Shown: piece after piece, positions 47,082 to 57,803 of the stretch
Numbering within the stretch: the first letter of the stretch is position 1
Layout: each line of letters starts with the position of its first letter
Assembly: GCA_902729315.2 (NCBI GenBank)
Contig: LR746274.1
Coordinates: forward strand, 186,001 to 250,000
From: Spirodela intermedia
Taxonomy: Eukaryota; Streptophyta; Magnoliopsida; Alismatales; Araceae
Length of the DNA stretch: 64,000 nucleotides
Reading direction: 5' to 3'
Translations under genes and position numbers: made by a program
Notes under the pieces: generated by a model
Database searches by the model: none
Told to the model about the DNA's origin: nothing
What the model saw: the letters and a program-made list of their open reading frames with translations, nothing else

Positions 47082-48257
47082 ATGTTGGGGGAATTCGTGA
47101 CCTGGAGCCTGGTGTATGTCTCCGTTCTTCCCCTCAATCATCTTTCATCCTTCTTGGTCGCCGTTTACATTGATCAATCGATGTGCTATTTCTTCGATGT
47201 GACGGCAGGCTGCTGCTCGGATATGTGTACCCTGCATTCGAATGTTTTAGAGCCATCGAGCGAAAGGAACCCAAGGTGGAGCAGCTCCTGTTCTGGTGTC
47301 GATATTGGTAAGCCCGCCGAATTCCCACCTGTTTCATAGCTCTGAGCGACTGCGAATAGATATTTCTCGGTTGCATGAAGTCAATGCTTCGATCCGGATT
47401 CCACTCCGACGGAGCAGATCAGTTCCATTGGCCTCTGGTCAGGAAACTCCGGAATAATCCAGTTAATCTAATATTACCTGATTATTTTCAAATTGTTCAT
47501 AAATTTATTATTATTTTCCGATTGACCGATCGCAGGGTCATAATGGGGCTCTTAACCGCTCTGGAGAGATTCGGAGACATGTTTGTTTCATGGTGATCGC
47601 TGAATTTCCTCTTCCGTTTGGCGATGTTCTTTGGCTAATACCAGTCACTGATCGTCAGGCTGCCGATGTACGGTGAAGTGAAGCTCGCCTTTGTAATCTA
47701 CCTGTGGCATCCGAAGACGGAGGTGAGCTTCTTCTGCCATAAAGCTCCGAATCGAGATCCCTGAAAACATTTTACCGAATTTTGGGGGCTGTGGATGGTC
47801 TGTGTGTAGGGTGCACGGCACATCTACAGGGAGTTCTTCTTCCCCTGGCTGGCCAAGCACGAGCCTCACATCAACCGGAAATTGCAGGAAGCTAGGGCCA
47901 AATCTGGGGATCTGATTCTGTTTTACGTGAAGAACTTCACAGAGAAAGGGCAATCTCTGGCCTTCGATGCCTTGCAGTATGTCATCCGGCGCGCGTCGGG
48001 GGCTTCCCACTCTCAGGTATCCTCCTTCCTATTGCAGAAATGATCAATCACATCGATTCTTCGATTCTCCTCTGAATTCCTTTCTCTCGGTATGCTTGCT
48101 CATATAGCTGTCACGAGAAAATGAGGCCCCTCCGCCACCTCTGCCGGATCAGGGACAGGGAGCACGGAGCGGAGAGGGAAGCATGGCGATGGAACGGATT
48201 CTCAGAGACGCGCCGATCAATTTCCTCTGGGGCGGCCGCCGCCGGCGACGAGACTGA
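47082..48257 (+). CDS. HVA22: HVA22-like protein (TB2/DP1/HVA22 family)
   Basis: Exons 47082-47113, 47209-47307, 47536-47592, 47659-47722, 47810-48016 and 48108-48257 give 202 residues with exact frame. The family core is clear: LLLGYVYPAFECFRAIERKE, EQLLFWCRYWVIMGLLTALE, GDMFVSWLPMYGEVKLAFVI, YLWHPKTEGARHIYREFFF. Hydrophobic hairpins fit a reticulon-like ER protein that curves tubular ER; barley HVA22 is induced by ABA and stress. The length and the extended C-terminus (proline-rich, ending GGRRRRRD) resemble the longer HVA22 i/j/k class. The first exon is only 32 bp. Confidence 0.93.
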
Positions 48258-48811
48258 GAGCAGGCGAGCATCTCACCTTTTCCCTCTTTCTCCTGTATAT
48301 TGAATCCCAATCTCCCATCTCCCCCTTCATAATCAGCCAAAACCAGATCCTGCCATCGATCGTTACAGAAAGAAGTCGAAACCCAGAAGAAACGTTTCTT
48401 CCAAATAATCTCCCAGCTTCCACCCCCCCTCCCCCTCCAAAAGTCAACGCCCTCTCTTCTCCCGGCGGCGATTCAGGCGGTCAAATGCCTCCCTGGACCG
48501 CCGGCGGCGGAGAACTCAGCTCTCGTTTACGGTGAATTGTAATACAAGTAAATAAAGTTTTGTGATTTTCGTACTGCTACGTGTCGTCTCGCAAGAACGT
48601 GGCTTGATGAAACCGCCACCATAATATCTGATCTGGGATTCGTAAACCAGGCTCGATGAATCGCTTCGTTTAACCGGCTGGGTTTGCGCCACGTAGACAG
48701 AATATGGGCCTCGCGGTGGAGAACGGCCCATGTAGCCCACTATTTCCTCCATTATCCTGTCAGAGGCTGTCGCTGCTCGCAGTTTGCCGGTGGGAGGGAA
48801 GAGCACAGAGA
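48258..48811. promoter_or_regulatory. Intergenic region HVA22 to FAM210 gene
   Basis: It includes the HVA22 3' region and the promoter of the plastid gene. Motifs GGGCC and TGGGCC-type occur at about 48706-48736 (Site II-like). No coding content. Confidence 0.45.
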
Positions 48812-49777
48812 ATGGCGGCGGCGGCGGCGATCCTCTCCTCCTCCGCCTTGCTTCCCGTCCAAAGCAGGGCGCTCCTCCGCCCCGTTCGCGGCCAGGGGGA
48901 ACCGATCCGCCGCCTTCTTGAGTCCTCTATATCTGCAGAACACCGCCGTGGGGGCATCGTCTCCGTCCGCGCCGTCCAGGAAACCAAGGAATCCAGGGGG
49001 GCTTCTTCTTCCTCCTCCTCGCCCCCCTCCTCATCGTCGCCGCTCTCTTCGCCGGCGGAAGAGGCGACAGAGAATTTCGGGCTCGAATTCGGCCTGTGGA
49101 AGGTAATCCTCCTCCTCATCTCATCTTCCCCTCTCCGATTTTCTATTCCGTGGGGATTTCACGGAAGAGGAGAGAAACCCTGGGATTAAGCTCAGATCTC
49201 CATTACCGACGGCTTTCTCTCTCTCTTTCTCCATTGTTTTTTATGCCAATCAACTCGTTCGTGCCTTTGATCTTGAACAGATATTCAGCTCGAAAGAGGG
49301 AGAGGAGGGGGAGTCGAAGACGAAGACGGACCAGGCCAAGGAGCTGCTCGCCAAGTACGGCGGCGCTTACCTGGCGACCTCCATCACCTTATCTCTGATC
49401 TCCTTCTCCCTCTGTTACCTCCTCGTCAACGCCGGAATCGACGTCCAGTCGCTGCTTCAGAAGGTCACCTCTCTGCGATGCCGGCTGTTATTACTTCCAT
49501 GGGGCCTTCATGACCCTCCCCCTTACCATCTGCTGGAAGGGGAAGGGGTGGCTTCTCACCACGAACCAGATGGGAATCTCAGTTCGATGTTCGACCTCTG
49601 CAATCTCTGTCGCAGGTGGGCATCTCGGCGGATGCGACGGGGGAGAAGGTGGGAACATTCGCCCTCGCGTACGCCGCGCACAAGGCCGCGTCCCCCATCA
49701 GGTTCCCTCCCACCGTCGCCCTAACCCCCATCGTCGCCAGCTGGATCGGCAACAAGAAGACCAAGGACGGGGAGTGA
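48812..49777 (+). CDS. Chloroplast FAM210B-like protein (DUF1279)
   Basis: Exons 48812-49102, 49281-49463 and 49616-49777 give 211 residues in frame. The first 60 or so residues are alanine-, serine- and arginine-rich and lack acids early, as in a chloroplast transit peptide; a serine-rich linker follows. The DUF1279 domain begins after FGLEFGLWK and contains AKELLAKYGGAYLATSIT, a membrane segment (LSLISFSLCYLLVNAGIDV), and then AYAAHKAASPIRFPPTVALT and PIVASWIG. This matches the plant FAM210B-like family as I recall (At2g27290). The molecular role in plastids is not known. Confidence 0.87.
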
Positions 49778-50426
49778 TGCCGGCCAGGAGACGGTCGTCG
49801 ACTGTGCAAGCTCTGCGGGGAGCTGCCCCCTCGTCCTCCTCCGGCTTCTCCCTGACTGGCGCTGTGCGCATCCTTTGGGGATTCATGTCGCAGTTTTTTG
49901 TGCCACAGATGTCAATCACAGCCACAATTATATATATAGCATCCTCTATCTCGATTACTCGGCCAATTTTTAGAAAAAAATTGATCTTGAATCCTACAAA
50001 GATATCTACAGAGAGCGAGAGAAAGAGAGGAAAAGTGAGTACCAAGGTTGGAGCTCACTAGCGGGTGGTGTAGTGGGCTTTTGACGTTTTACTGTCGGCT
50101 TTTAAGCCCAGAACGAAGGTTCCGAACGTCTGAGCATCGTGGGCGCCGGGCGGCGGCGGGGAACTCGCCGTGGTCCGCCGTACAACGGGCAGAATCGCAG
50201 CAGCTGGCGCTGTGGCGCCGCATTAACGTCTGTCACGAGACTGCGTTCTATAGGAATAAATGGATTCTCTCAGAGCTCGCTGATGGTGAATTTCTTCGTC
50301 GCTTCACGTTATCCTTCCTAGGAGGAAGGGGGAAGTCGCCGCCTTAGAGGGGTCTCCTCAATATATACGAGCTTCTCCTGCGAGACAAGGCCAGGTGTGG
50401 GCTCTTCGGCGTTCAGAAGCTCATCC
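49778..50426. promoter_or_regulatory. Intergenic region and protease promoter
   Basis: TATATA at 50362-50367, 60 bp before the start codon of the protease, is the probable TATA box. A short AT-rich segment lies at 49925-49990. Nothing else recognised. Confidence 0.5.
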
Positions 50427-51917
50427 ATGGCCGCTTCTGCTCCCTTCTTCCTCTTCCTCTTCCTCTCAGCCACCGCTAGCGCCGCCGCCACCTCTTCTTC
50501 CTCCCCCCAGACCGCCGCGATTCACCTCCCGCTCCGCCACATCAACGCCGTTTCCTCCGACGGTGGCGGCCTCTCCGGGGCCCAGAGATTGGCAGGGCTC
50601 GTCTCGGCCTCCCTCTTCCGCGCGCGCCACATGAAGGATCCCGAGAAGATCGTCGGCACAGATGCCGGAGCGCCATCGGCGGTTCCTGTGTCGAGGAATC
50701 CGCTCTTCTCTCACTCCTACGGCGGCTACACGATCTCTCTCGGCTTCGGCACGCCGCCGCAGAGAATCCCCCTCGTGGTGGACACCGGCAGCGACCTCGT
50801 GTGGGTCCCCTGCACCCGCTCCTACGTCTGCAACAACTGCTCCTTTCCGAGGCCTGGCGTCGGCGTAGCCCCCCCTCCGCTAGTCTTCTCCCCCAAATCC
50901 TCCTCCTCCGCCAAGCTCGTTGGCTGCCGGAACCCCAAGTGCAGCTGGATCCATTCGCCGGACCTTATCACGCGCTGTCGAGACTGCCCGGTGAATGGCA
51001 GCGCCTCCGCCTGCTCCCCGGTCTGCCCGCCCTACATGGTTGTCTACGGTTCCGGGTCCACCGGAGGCCTGCTGCTCTCCGAGAAGCTCGAGCTCTCCCC
51101 GGCGGCGGCGGGACCCATCGCCGACTTCGCCGTCGGTTGCTCCCTCTTCTCCGCCCGCCAGCCCCCCGCCGGCGTAGTCGGCTTTGGGAGGGGCCCCGCA
51201 TCGCTGCCCTCTCAGCTGGGCCTACCCCGCTTTTCCTACTGCCTCGTCTCCCGCCGCTTCGACGACGCCTCCGGCGAGAGCGGCTCCATTATCCTGGGTG
51301 GCGCCTCCTTCTCCTCCTCCTCTTCCTCCGGCGGCATCTCCTTCACTCCCTTCCTCAAGAACCCCTCCGCGGGCTCCCCATTCTCCATTTACTACTACCT
51401 GGCTCTGCACAGGATCACGGTGGACGGCCGGAAGGTGAAGATACCCCGCGCGGCGCTGGCTCCCCGCGCCGGCGGCGACGGCGGCACGGTCATAGACTCT
51501 GGCACCACCTTCACCTACATGGAACCCGACGTCTTCGCTCCGCTGGAGCGCGCCGTGGAGGCCCGGGTGGCGGGCCGATACAACCGCTCCGCCGCCGCCG
51601 AAACGACGACGGGACTCCGGCCGTGTTTCTCGCCGGCGTCACCGTCGGAGAAGCTGCAGCTCCCGCAGCTGTCCTTCCACTTCAAGGGTGGCGCGGAGAT
51701 GAGGCTCCCGCTGGCGAACTACTTCGCCTTCGCCGGCGGCTCCGGGGCGGTCTGCCTGACGATCATCACCGACGCCGGCGGCGCCGGCGGCGCCGCCGAC
51801 GGAGGGCCGTCGGTGATCCTGGGGAGCTTCCAGCAGCAGAACTACCACGTGGTATACGATCTGGAGAGGGAGAGGCTGGGCTTCCGCCGGCAGTCTTGCC
51901 TCGAGAAGCAGAGCTGA
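50427..51917 (+). CDS. Nepenthesin-type aspartyl protease (family A1)
   Basis: An intronless frame of 496 residues. The ATG at 50427 starts a clear signal peptide (ASAPFFLFLFLSATASA, cleavage near 20-22). The first active site is VVDTGSDLVWVPC (D119) and the second VIDSGTTFTYM (D357). A cysteine-rich nepenthesin-type insert lies between about 134 and 200, with the flap YGSGSTGG at 207-214. It ends ILGSFQQQNYHVVYDLE. This resembles the probable aspartyl protease At4g16563 group. Such enzymes are secreted or vacuolar endopeptidases; the natural substrate is unknown. Extreme third-position GC produces long false frames on both strands. Confidence 0.95.
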   Translation: MAASAPFFLFLFLSATASAAATSSSSPQTAAIHLPLRHINAVSSDGGGLSGAQRLAGLVSASLFRARHMKDPEKIVGTDAGAPSAVPVSRNPLFSHSYGGYTISLGFGTPPQRIPLVVDTGSDLVWVPCTRSYVCNNCSFPRPGVGVAPPPLVFSPKSSSSAKLVGCRNPKCSWIHSPDLITRCRDCPVNGSASACSPVCPPYMVVYGSGSTGGLLLSEKLELSPAAAGPIADFAVGCSLFSARQPPAGVVGFGRGPASLPSQLGLPRFSYCLVSRRFDDASGESGSIILGGASFSSSSSSGGISFTPFLKNPSAGSPFSIYYYLALHRITVDGRKVKIPRAALAPRAGGDGGTVIDSGTTFTYMEPDVFAPLERAVEARVAGRYNRSAAAETTTGLRPCFSPASPSEKLQLPQLSFHFKGGAEMRLPLANYFAFAGGSGAVCLTIITDAGGAGGAADGGPSVILGSFQQQNYHVVYDLERERLGFRRQSCLEKQS

Positions 51918-53010
51918 AAGAGCCGCCAAGCCCGTTCTTCGCCGGGAGGTTGCAAGCATTCAACGGCGGAGATTTGATGGGAGGTAAAAAGGATGGCATC
52001 CAGAGGCGAAGAAATGTCCCCTGCTCTCCCCCCGAGGACGTGTCAGTCTCCGGACACGTGGCACCAGACCTAAATGCCACTGGACGACATACGTTTTAAG
52101 CTCGTAGTTGTCGTGTTTACCTAGATTTTCGCAAGTCTTTCTGTTAATCACGTTGGCGCGATGCACGTGATGTTCACCTTCTGGCGTGGAATTACACACG
52201 TGTGAGTCGATCTTTCGTGCAGTTTTATGGGTTTTTTTTAAATATTCCTTTTTATCATATAAATAGATAATGTCGATCGAGTTTTACTTGGAACCAAGTT
52301 AAACAATCCCAAATGGGCCCAGAAGCCCATGGTTCGAGGTAGGAATGGGGGAGAGAGAGAGAGAGAGATCCCTATTAGTCCTTTGGGACGTTCAACCTCT
52401 CTCTATTCCTTCCCGTAACCCGGCTTTCAGTTTCGGTTCTATATTGTAGGTAAGATCATCAAACGCCAGTCGAACGCGGCTTCCAGTTTCAGTTTCAGTT
52501 TCGGGTTTGGGACGTTATCCTCCAGACTATTACAGTTAGATGAGCTGTATGACGAATCTAGAAGCGAGGGTAGAGAGAGCTTTGGAGACGGGCCATAGTG
52601 GCCTCTGATTCACGATCCAGGGGAGGAGCGGCTGGATTTTCTCGCCATAGCTCAGTGAGGTTCCACCTTCCATGGGATACGTCTCGCCATTGCTCATCTG
52701 TTGATGATGATGCAAAACGCGGAAGATGACGGCTGGATAATGCAGCCACCTCTGACTCAGGGGTATGACGCAGGGGTGGAGACTTCATCGGGTCAGACCT
52801 GCCAAGTGGGGCGGCCATTTCAGCTTCGCCTCCCCCTTGCAAAACATTTTTCTCTTCCGTTGAGTGTATGGTATCGAGTCGTTTTTTATTTTAGGGGTAT
52901 CAGCTCTCCACGAGCGCTGTTCTAATCCTCTCCCCTTCGGCAATTCAACACTTTGGCTCTTGAGATTTCACTCGAAAATGGTCATTGCTTAGTTATTCTT
53001 TTTTTTACTC

Positions 53011-53011
53011 T

Positions 53012-53078
<67 letters not shown>
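53011..53078 (+). repeat. Long (CT)n microsatellite
   Basis: About 68 bp of CT with one interruption (CTTTCT), the longest simple run in the window. Confidence 0.95.
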
Positions 53079-53080
<2 letters not shown>

Positions 53081-53218
53081 GCGTCTCTGCTGGATCAACT
53101 GCGGAGAAGAGGCCTCTTGGGAGAGTAGAACTCCATGTGCAGTTTGTCTCAAAAGCATCACTGGTATTCAGAGAGAACTCCGTATTTGTCCTAGATTCAG
53201 CCTCTCTTGCTATCCATG

Positions 53219-53263
53219 TAACCCTAACCCTAACCCTAACCCTAACCCTAACCCCAACCCTAG
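53219..53263 (+). repeat. Interstitial telomeric repeat (CCCTAA)n
   Basis: About seven units of CCCTAA, the complement of the Arabidopsis-type plant telomere TTTAGGG shortened by one base per unit (TTAGGG-like, six-base). The last unit is degenerate (CCCCAACCCTAG). It lies 280 bp before the retrotransposon block. Confidence 0.9.
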
Positions 53264-53269
53264 TCCTGT

Positions 53270-53545
53270 TTTCACGAACACACTGAACCAATTCAAGGAG
53301 CTTAACCCCGAGAGCCTGAAGATCTAGTGCAACGGATCGGAAAAGACGGGCACGTTGGAGAAGGATATCATCCTTGAGATTGACAGTGGAGAATAGACCA
53401 AAGAAACACCAATTAAACTCCAGGAACAAGGAATACACGTGGCTGTTCTTATAGGGTGCAGACGTCCGTGGCAAAGGAAGCATTGCCTCGCCAGAGCTGA
53501 CCACCCTCATCTTCGGGTCAACCCAGGCTTCGTCAAAGTAGACCT
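53270..53545 (-). pseudogene. Coding-like orphan segment adjoining copia LTR
   Basis: On the minus strand the frame begins next to the LTR with VYFDEAWVDPKMRVVSSGE and continues through PRTSAPYKNSHVYSLFLEFN, WCFFGLFSTV and LFRSVALDLQALGVKLLELV, then runs into the telomeric repeat. The residue mix (W, C, F, Y, balanced charge) is protein-like, unlike the repeats around it. I cannot name the family. It may be a single exon or a fragment of a gene broken by the retrotransposon. A plausible acceptor (AG before GTCTAC) lies at the LTR junction. Confidence 0.35.
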
Positions 53546-53765
53546 TCTAGGAAAATAAGAATGTAAAACGTGGAGAGAATAGATAGTTTGAGGGGAGAGA
53601 ATGGTCAAGGAGTTTCGCACACACCTCTATTAAACGAGGAGATAGAGATTATTTAAAGGTTACATTTGTGTCTTAGGTGGGCCATCGCCCTTTTGGTCTA
53701 ATAAAGACAAAATAATAATAAAAATAATAAATAATAAATACTATGTCTTTTTTCATTAAATGACA
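53546..53765 (-). repeat. 3' LTR of the copia element
   Basis: Aligns with 57537-57803 through AATAAGAATGTAAA, GAGGGGAGAGAATGGT, TTAAAGGTTACATTTG and CATTAAATG. On the element strand it starts TGTCATTTAATG. Its outer end is TAGA where the other LTR has TACA. Confidence 0.85.
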
Positions 53766-53778
53766 ACATTCCCCTTAA
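53766..53778 (-). other. Polypurine tract of the copia element
   Basis: TTAAGGGGAATGT on the element strand, directly upstream of the 3' LTR, the usual primer for plus-strand DNA synthesis. Confidence 0.7.
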
Positions 53779-56700
53779 TACAAAATGATTAATGCCAAGC
53801 GACTCTCAAAATTTAATAAACTTAGTGTTACTCAATGTCTTTGTACAGCCATTTACCACTTGATCTAATGTTGAGCAAAAAATTTATTAAATTATTTACA
53901 ACAGCTAACAATCAAAAATTGATGACGAATTTCAATATACTTTGTTGTTTTTTGATGTACTGATCCTTTGTCTTAGGTATTGTTGATATGTTGTTATAAT
54001 AGGTTATCATTGATATGTTGTTATAATAGATTATGTTGAGATTGATTATAAAAACTTAACATCTTCTAAGATCTTTTGTACCCATGTTGCTTGTTGTACA
54101 ATTGTTGATGCAATGATATGTTCAACTTTTGATGATGATAATGCTATAAATTCTTATATTTTTTAAGTCTATGAAGTTACACTTGAACTAAAATTAAAAA
54201 TAAAACTAGTGTATTTTCTATTACCAATATAATCTACCCAGTCACTATTAGAATAACTTTAAATTTTAAATTAAAAAGTATGTTGATATAAAATTTCGTA
54301 ATTGATATTGCCTTGAATATATCACAATATCTATTTTGCTACTCCAAGATGATGAACTAATGGAGAATGTATGAATCTTGAAATCATGCTAATTGAAAAT
54401 AAAATAATATAAATCATGCTAATCCACAAGCCAAACTTCTATAAAAATATTTATTTATTTTTATAATCTCATCATTAAGATAAAATTTGTCATTAGTATT
54501 CATAAAAGGTGAACATATCTTGTAATTGAACATATTAAATTTATTGACCAAATTAGATGTGTAGATCTTTTGTGAAATAAATATACCATAATCATTATGA
54601 ATAATCTATAGTTTAAGAAAATAATAAAGTAATCCCAAAATTTTCATATTAAATTCAATTATCATAGAAATATTGAATTCTAAAATTATAGACGAGGATG
54701 ATCTTGATATAAATAATATCATCAACATTGACACATACAATAATAATATTTTTTTATTAAATCTTGACAAAAAGTGTTCACTCACTATCACATATAAGGA
54801 CATTATGCTTTTGAAAATATGAATCTAGTATAGTATGTCATGCTCCAAGTGATTGCTTTAGACCATAGAGTAATTTATTTAATTTGTAAATTAATACATT
54901 GTTGTTGTGCATATATCCCTTCGCTACAAATTTTACCTCATATTTTAAAATTTTTTCATCGGGTTTTATATTTGACTCATTTTTACCTTGTGTCTCCTCA
55001 TAACTAGATGGTTATATAGTTATAAGAGTGAAAATGCATGATTTATAAATTTCACTTAAAAATATCATTTTTCTTGGAGTACGTAATGAATATGAAGGTG
55101 AGACATTGTGGTCATTAAAACTATTAGAATTACTTACATACTCTCTCTCTAAGATGAACAAAATGATGTAGGAGCTTCATATGTTGAATCTTGTTTGAAT
55201 TCCAAAAAATTATGTCCAATTTCATAAGAAATAATTAATAAATTATTTTTTAATTTAATTTTAGCAATTTTTATATAAAATATAACATAATGATGAATTA
55301 ATATTTTTTACTTTTAATGTTATATATATTTTTTAGTTTTTATAAACAATAATCCTACTTTCATAACTTTAGACAAGAAAAATGTATGTCTCATTTTTTT
55401 GATTTATTTTTTTGTAAATATCTGCATCAAATGAATACTTGTGAAACAAAAGTATAATTTTTTTAATCACCAAAATTTGATTAAGATGATATCATGCTTC
55501 ATAAGGAGTCATAAAAATAATCAAAAGATAAGTAAATGTTACCCCTACTTCAACTTAAAAATCATTTGGTAGATGCTTATCACAAAACACACCTTGGGTC
55601 ATCTCTATTATTATTTTATTTTTTATTTCATTGATTGCATTATTTTATGAAGTTTTTCTAATAGTTATCTTTGAATGCCATGTTCCTTCAAAAATAACTC
55701 AAACTCAAGAGATATAAACTCTCTCTTTATTCATTCGAAGGGTTTTTTATATCATATTTATGTTTCAACAAAATTTTAAATTGATTATATTTTTCAAATG
55801 CTTAAAACTTTTGAGCAAGAAAATATGCTCAATTCATGTGTGTAAATTTATTAATACTTAATAGAAGATACATGTTATTGTTCAAAGATAGGGTCATCTT
55901 TGGATCACATATATTGGCATGTAATAACTTGAGGAAATCTTACCCTCTAAGATTTTTTTAGTATAAAAATAATAATTATTGTTTAGAATAAGTGCATATG
56001 TTACACACTTCATTTTTTGTTGAAATAGATGATGCATTAGAGATCATTTTGTCTAAAATTTAATAATTTTAGTACATGGAAGTATACATATTCATATCAC
56101 AAATACCAAAGCATACAATGATCATAATCTTTAGTAATCATTCCAAATTTGATGTTTGAAAATATAAAAAGGAAGCATTACTTTTCCAACCTTGGGAATC
56201 AACATAATAGGTATGTCATTATTCTTATGCTTGATAATACATATATCTTCAAAATAAATGACATAAGCACACTCTAACAATGGATCCACACTAAGTAAAT
56301 TGTGTGTTAATTTTGGAACAAAATATACAACATGAATCAAATTATTTGCATTTGATTTTGTATAAATATGGATGGTACCAATGCCTTTCATTTGTGCACT
56401 ATTCCATCACATATTTTAACATCATATTTCATAGATGTATCGATATTCTGAAATAAATTATTTTCTCCTATCATATGATTGTTGCAACCATTATCAGATC
56501 TTCATTTATTTGAATATATAAAAGTACCAAAAAATATTTAAATCATTTTTAAATAATATTTACTTGCTCCTTTTCTTATTATAAAAATTAATTTAATATC
56601 TAAATATTTATTTCAAAAATTACATAGTAGTTGAGAACTCCCTTTTCTAATAATTTTCATATTATTTTTATTTGTCCCAATAATATGCTTCAATATGTTC

Positions 56701-57156
56701 ATATTTCTTAAAAAATCAGCACTACATTATTCTATAGTTTTCTTTTTTATTTTTATTCTTTCTATCATCATGTCTATTCATAGTTTCTTCAATGTGTCAA
56801 TAAGGATCACATTAATTTATTTTTGTGTAAATAGATAAATTATCATATTCTTCAATAACACTAGTAACATAATCAAATTTAGATGGAAAACTTCTAAAAA
56901 TAACTAAATATTTTTTTGAAATATACTATCTAAATATTATTTTTTGATTAATAATAACTAAAATTTCTTAATTCATGAAATTTCCATGAAATATACTTCT
57001 AAAAATAACTCTAATATTTCCATGAAATTTATTCTTCAATTTTTTCATGGTTACAAAGAACTCATGATATTATTAATTCTTAGAAAAGTAGTTTCTGAAA
57101 TTGATTGTTGAAACACCAACAAGGTGTTAAGATATGTCTCTTAATTCATTTGTTAT

Positions 57157-57316
57157 CTTTTTTAAAATTTCATCTTCCTTTATTATCGTTCTCAACTAAA
57201 TCCCTTAAGTCCTCTAAGATAAAAAATATTATCATCTTTTTAAAATTTCATCTTCCTTTATTATCATTCTCAACTAAATCCCTTAAGTCCTCTAAGATAA
57301 AAAATATTATCATCTT
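57157..57316 (+). repeat. 78-bp tandem duplication within the copia gag region
   Basis: TAAAATTTCATCTTCC starts at 57163 and 57241. The units agree through CTCAACTAAATCCCTTAAGT and AAAAAATATTATCATCTT with one visible substitution, so the duplication is younger than most decay of the element. Confidence 0.92.
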
Positions 57317-57519
57317 AATACTTCAAAAATCATATTTCTTTCTATTGAAAAAATCACAAGAGGTTGTAAGAGGTTGAGGGGGTGGTTACTATTCACTATT
57401 TCCAAAAACTTCACACTCTTGATATGGTAAAAAAATCTTCATAAATGTCCAAAAACTTTGAATCCCTTTCATATTAATTTGTTCTCCATGACAAGAAAAA
57501 TATATAATACACGAACATG

Positions 57520-57534
57520 ATGTTTTGATACCTC
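57520..57534 (-). other. Primer-binding site of the copia element
   Basis: On the element strand GAGGTATCAAAACA follows the 5' LTR after two bases and resembles the initiator-methionine PBS TGGTATCAGAGC. Confidence 0.6.
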
Positions 57535-57536
57535 TA

Positions 57537-57803
57537 TGTAAGGAAATAAGAATGTAAAGCATTGGGAGAATAGATGGATTGAGGGGAGAGAATGGTTGGA
57601 GAAGAGTCAAAGAGAAAGGAGAGTCTCACATACAAAAAATTATCGATTTAGAAATGTCAAAAAAACTCTGTCAAAGGAGGAGAGAGGAATACTTAAAGGT
57701 TACATTTGGGCCTTAGGGGGGCCACCTCTCTTTTGGCCAAAAGGATGGACCAATAAAAATAAAAAATTATCAACGTAGTTTGTTAATTTTACATTAAATG
57801 GCA
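57537..57803 (-). repeat. 5' LTR of the copia element
   Basis: About 267 bp, ending in TACA on the element strand (TGTA on plus). Longer than the other LTR because of several indels. Confidence 0.85.

Larger units (their letters stand above)
51918..53545. other. Gene-poor margin between protease gene and retrotransposons
   Basis: No confirmed gene. It contains a G-box pair CACACGTGTGAG near 52194, a GA run at 52350-52368, the repeat CAGTTTC[A/G]GTTTC near 52485, a long (CT)n at 53011-53078, a telomeric block at 53219-53263 and a coding-like minus-strand stretch at 53270-53545. Confidence 0.5.
53546..57803 (-). mobile_element. Degenerate Ty1/copia LTR retrotransposon
   Basis: On the minus strand: 5' LTR 57537-57803, a primer-binding site beside it, decayed gag, a readable protease/pre-integrase segment at 56131-56391 (VVYFVPKLTHNLLSVDPLLE, YVIYFEDICIIKHKNND), decayed integrase and reverse transcriptase, a polypurine tract, and 3' LTR 53546-53765. 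The GAG-pre-integrase motif is typical of plant copia elements. All other frames are full of stops. The LTRs differ by many substitutions and indels, so the insertion is old. No convincing target-site duplication was found. The sequence is very AT-rich compared with the neighbouring genes. Confidence 0.88.

Noticed and set aside
50801-52099. 432-codon plus-strand frame inside the aspartyl protease gene
   Set aside because: It overlaps the protease in another frame, is arginine/leucine-rich and has no domain; a product of very high third-position GC.
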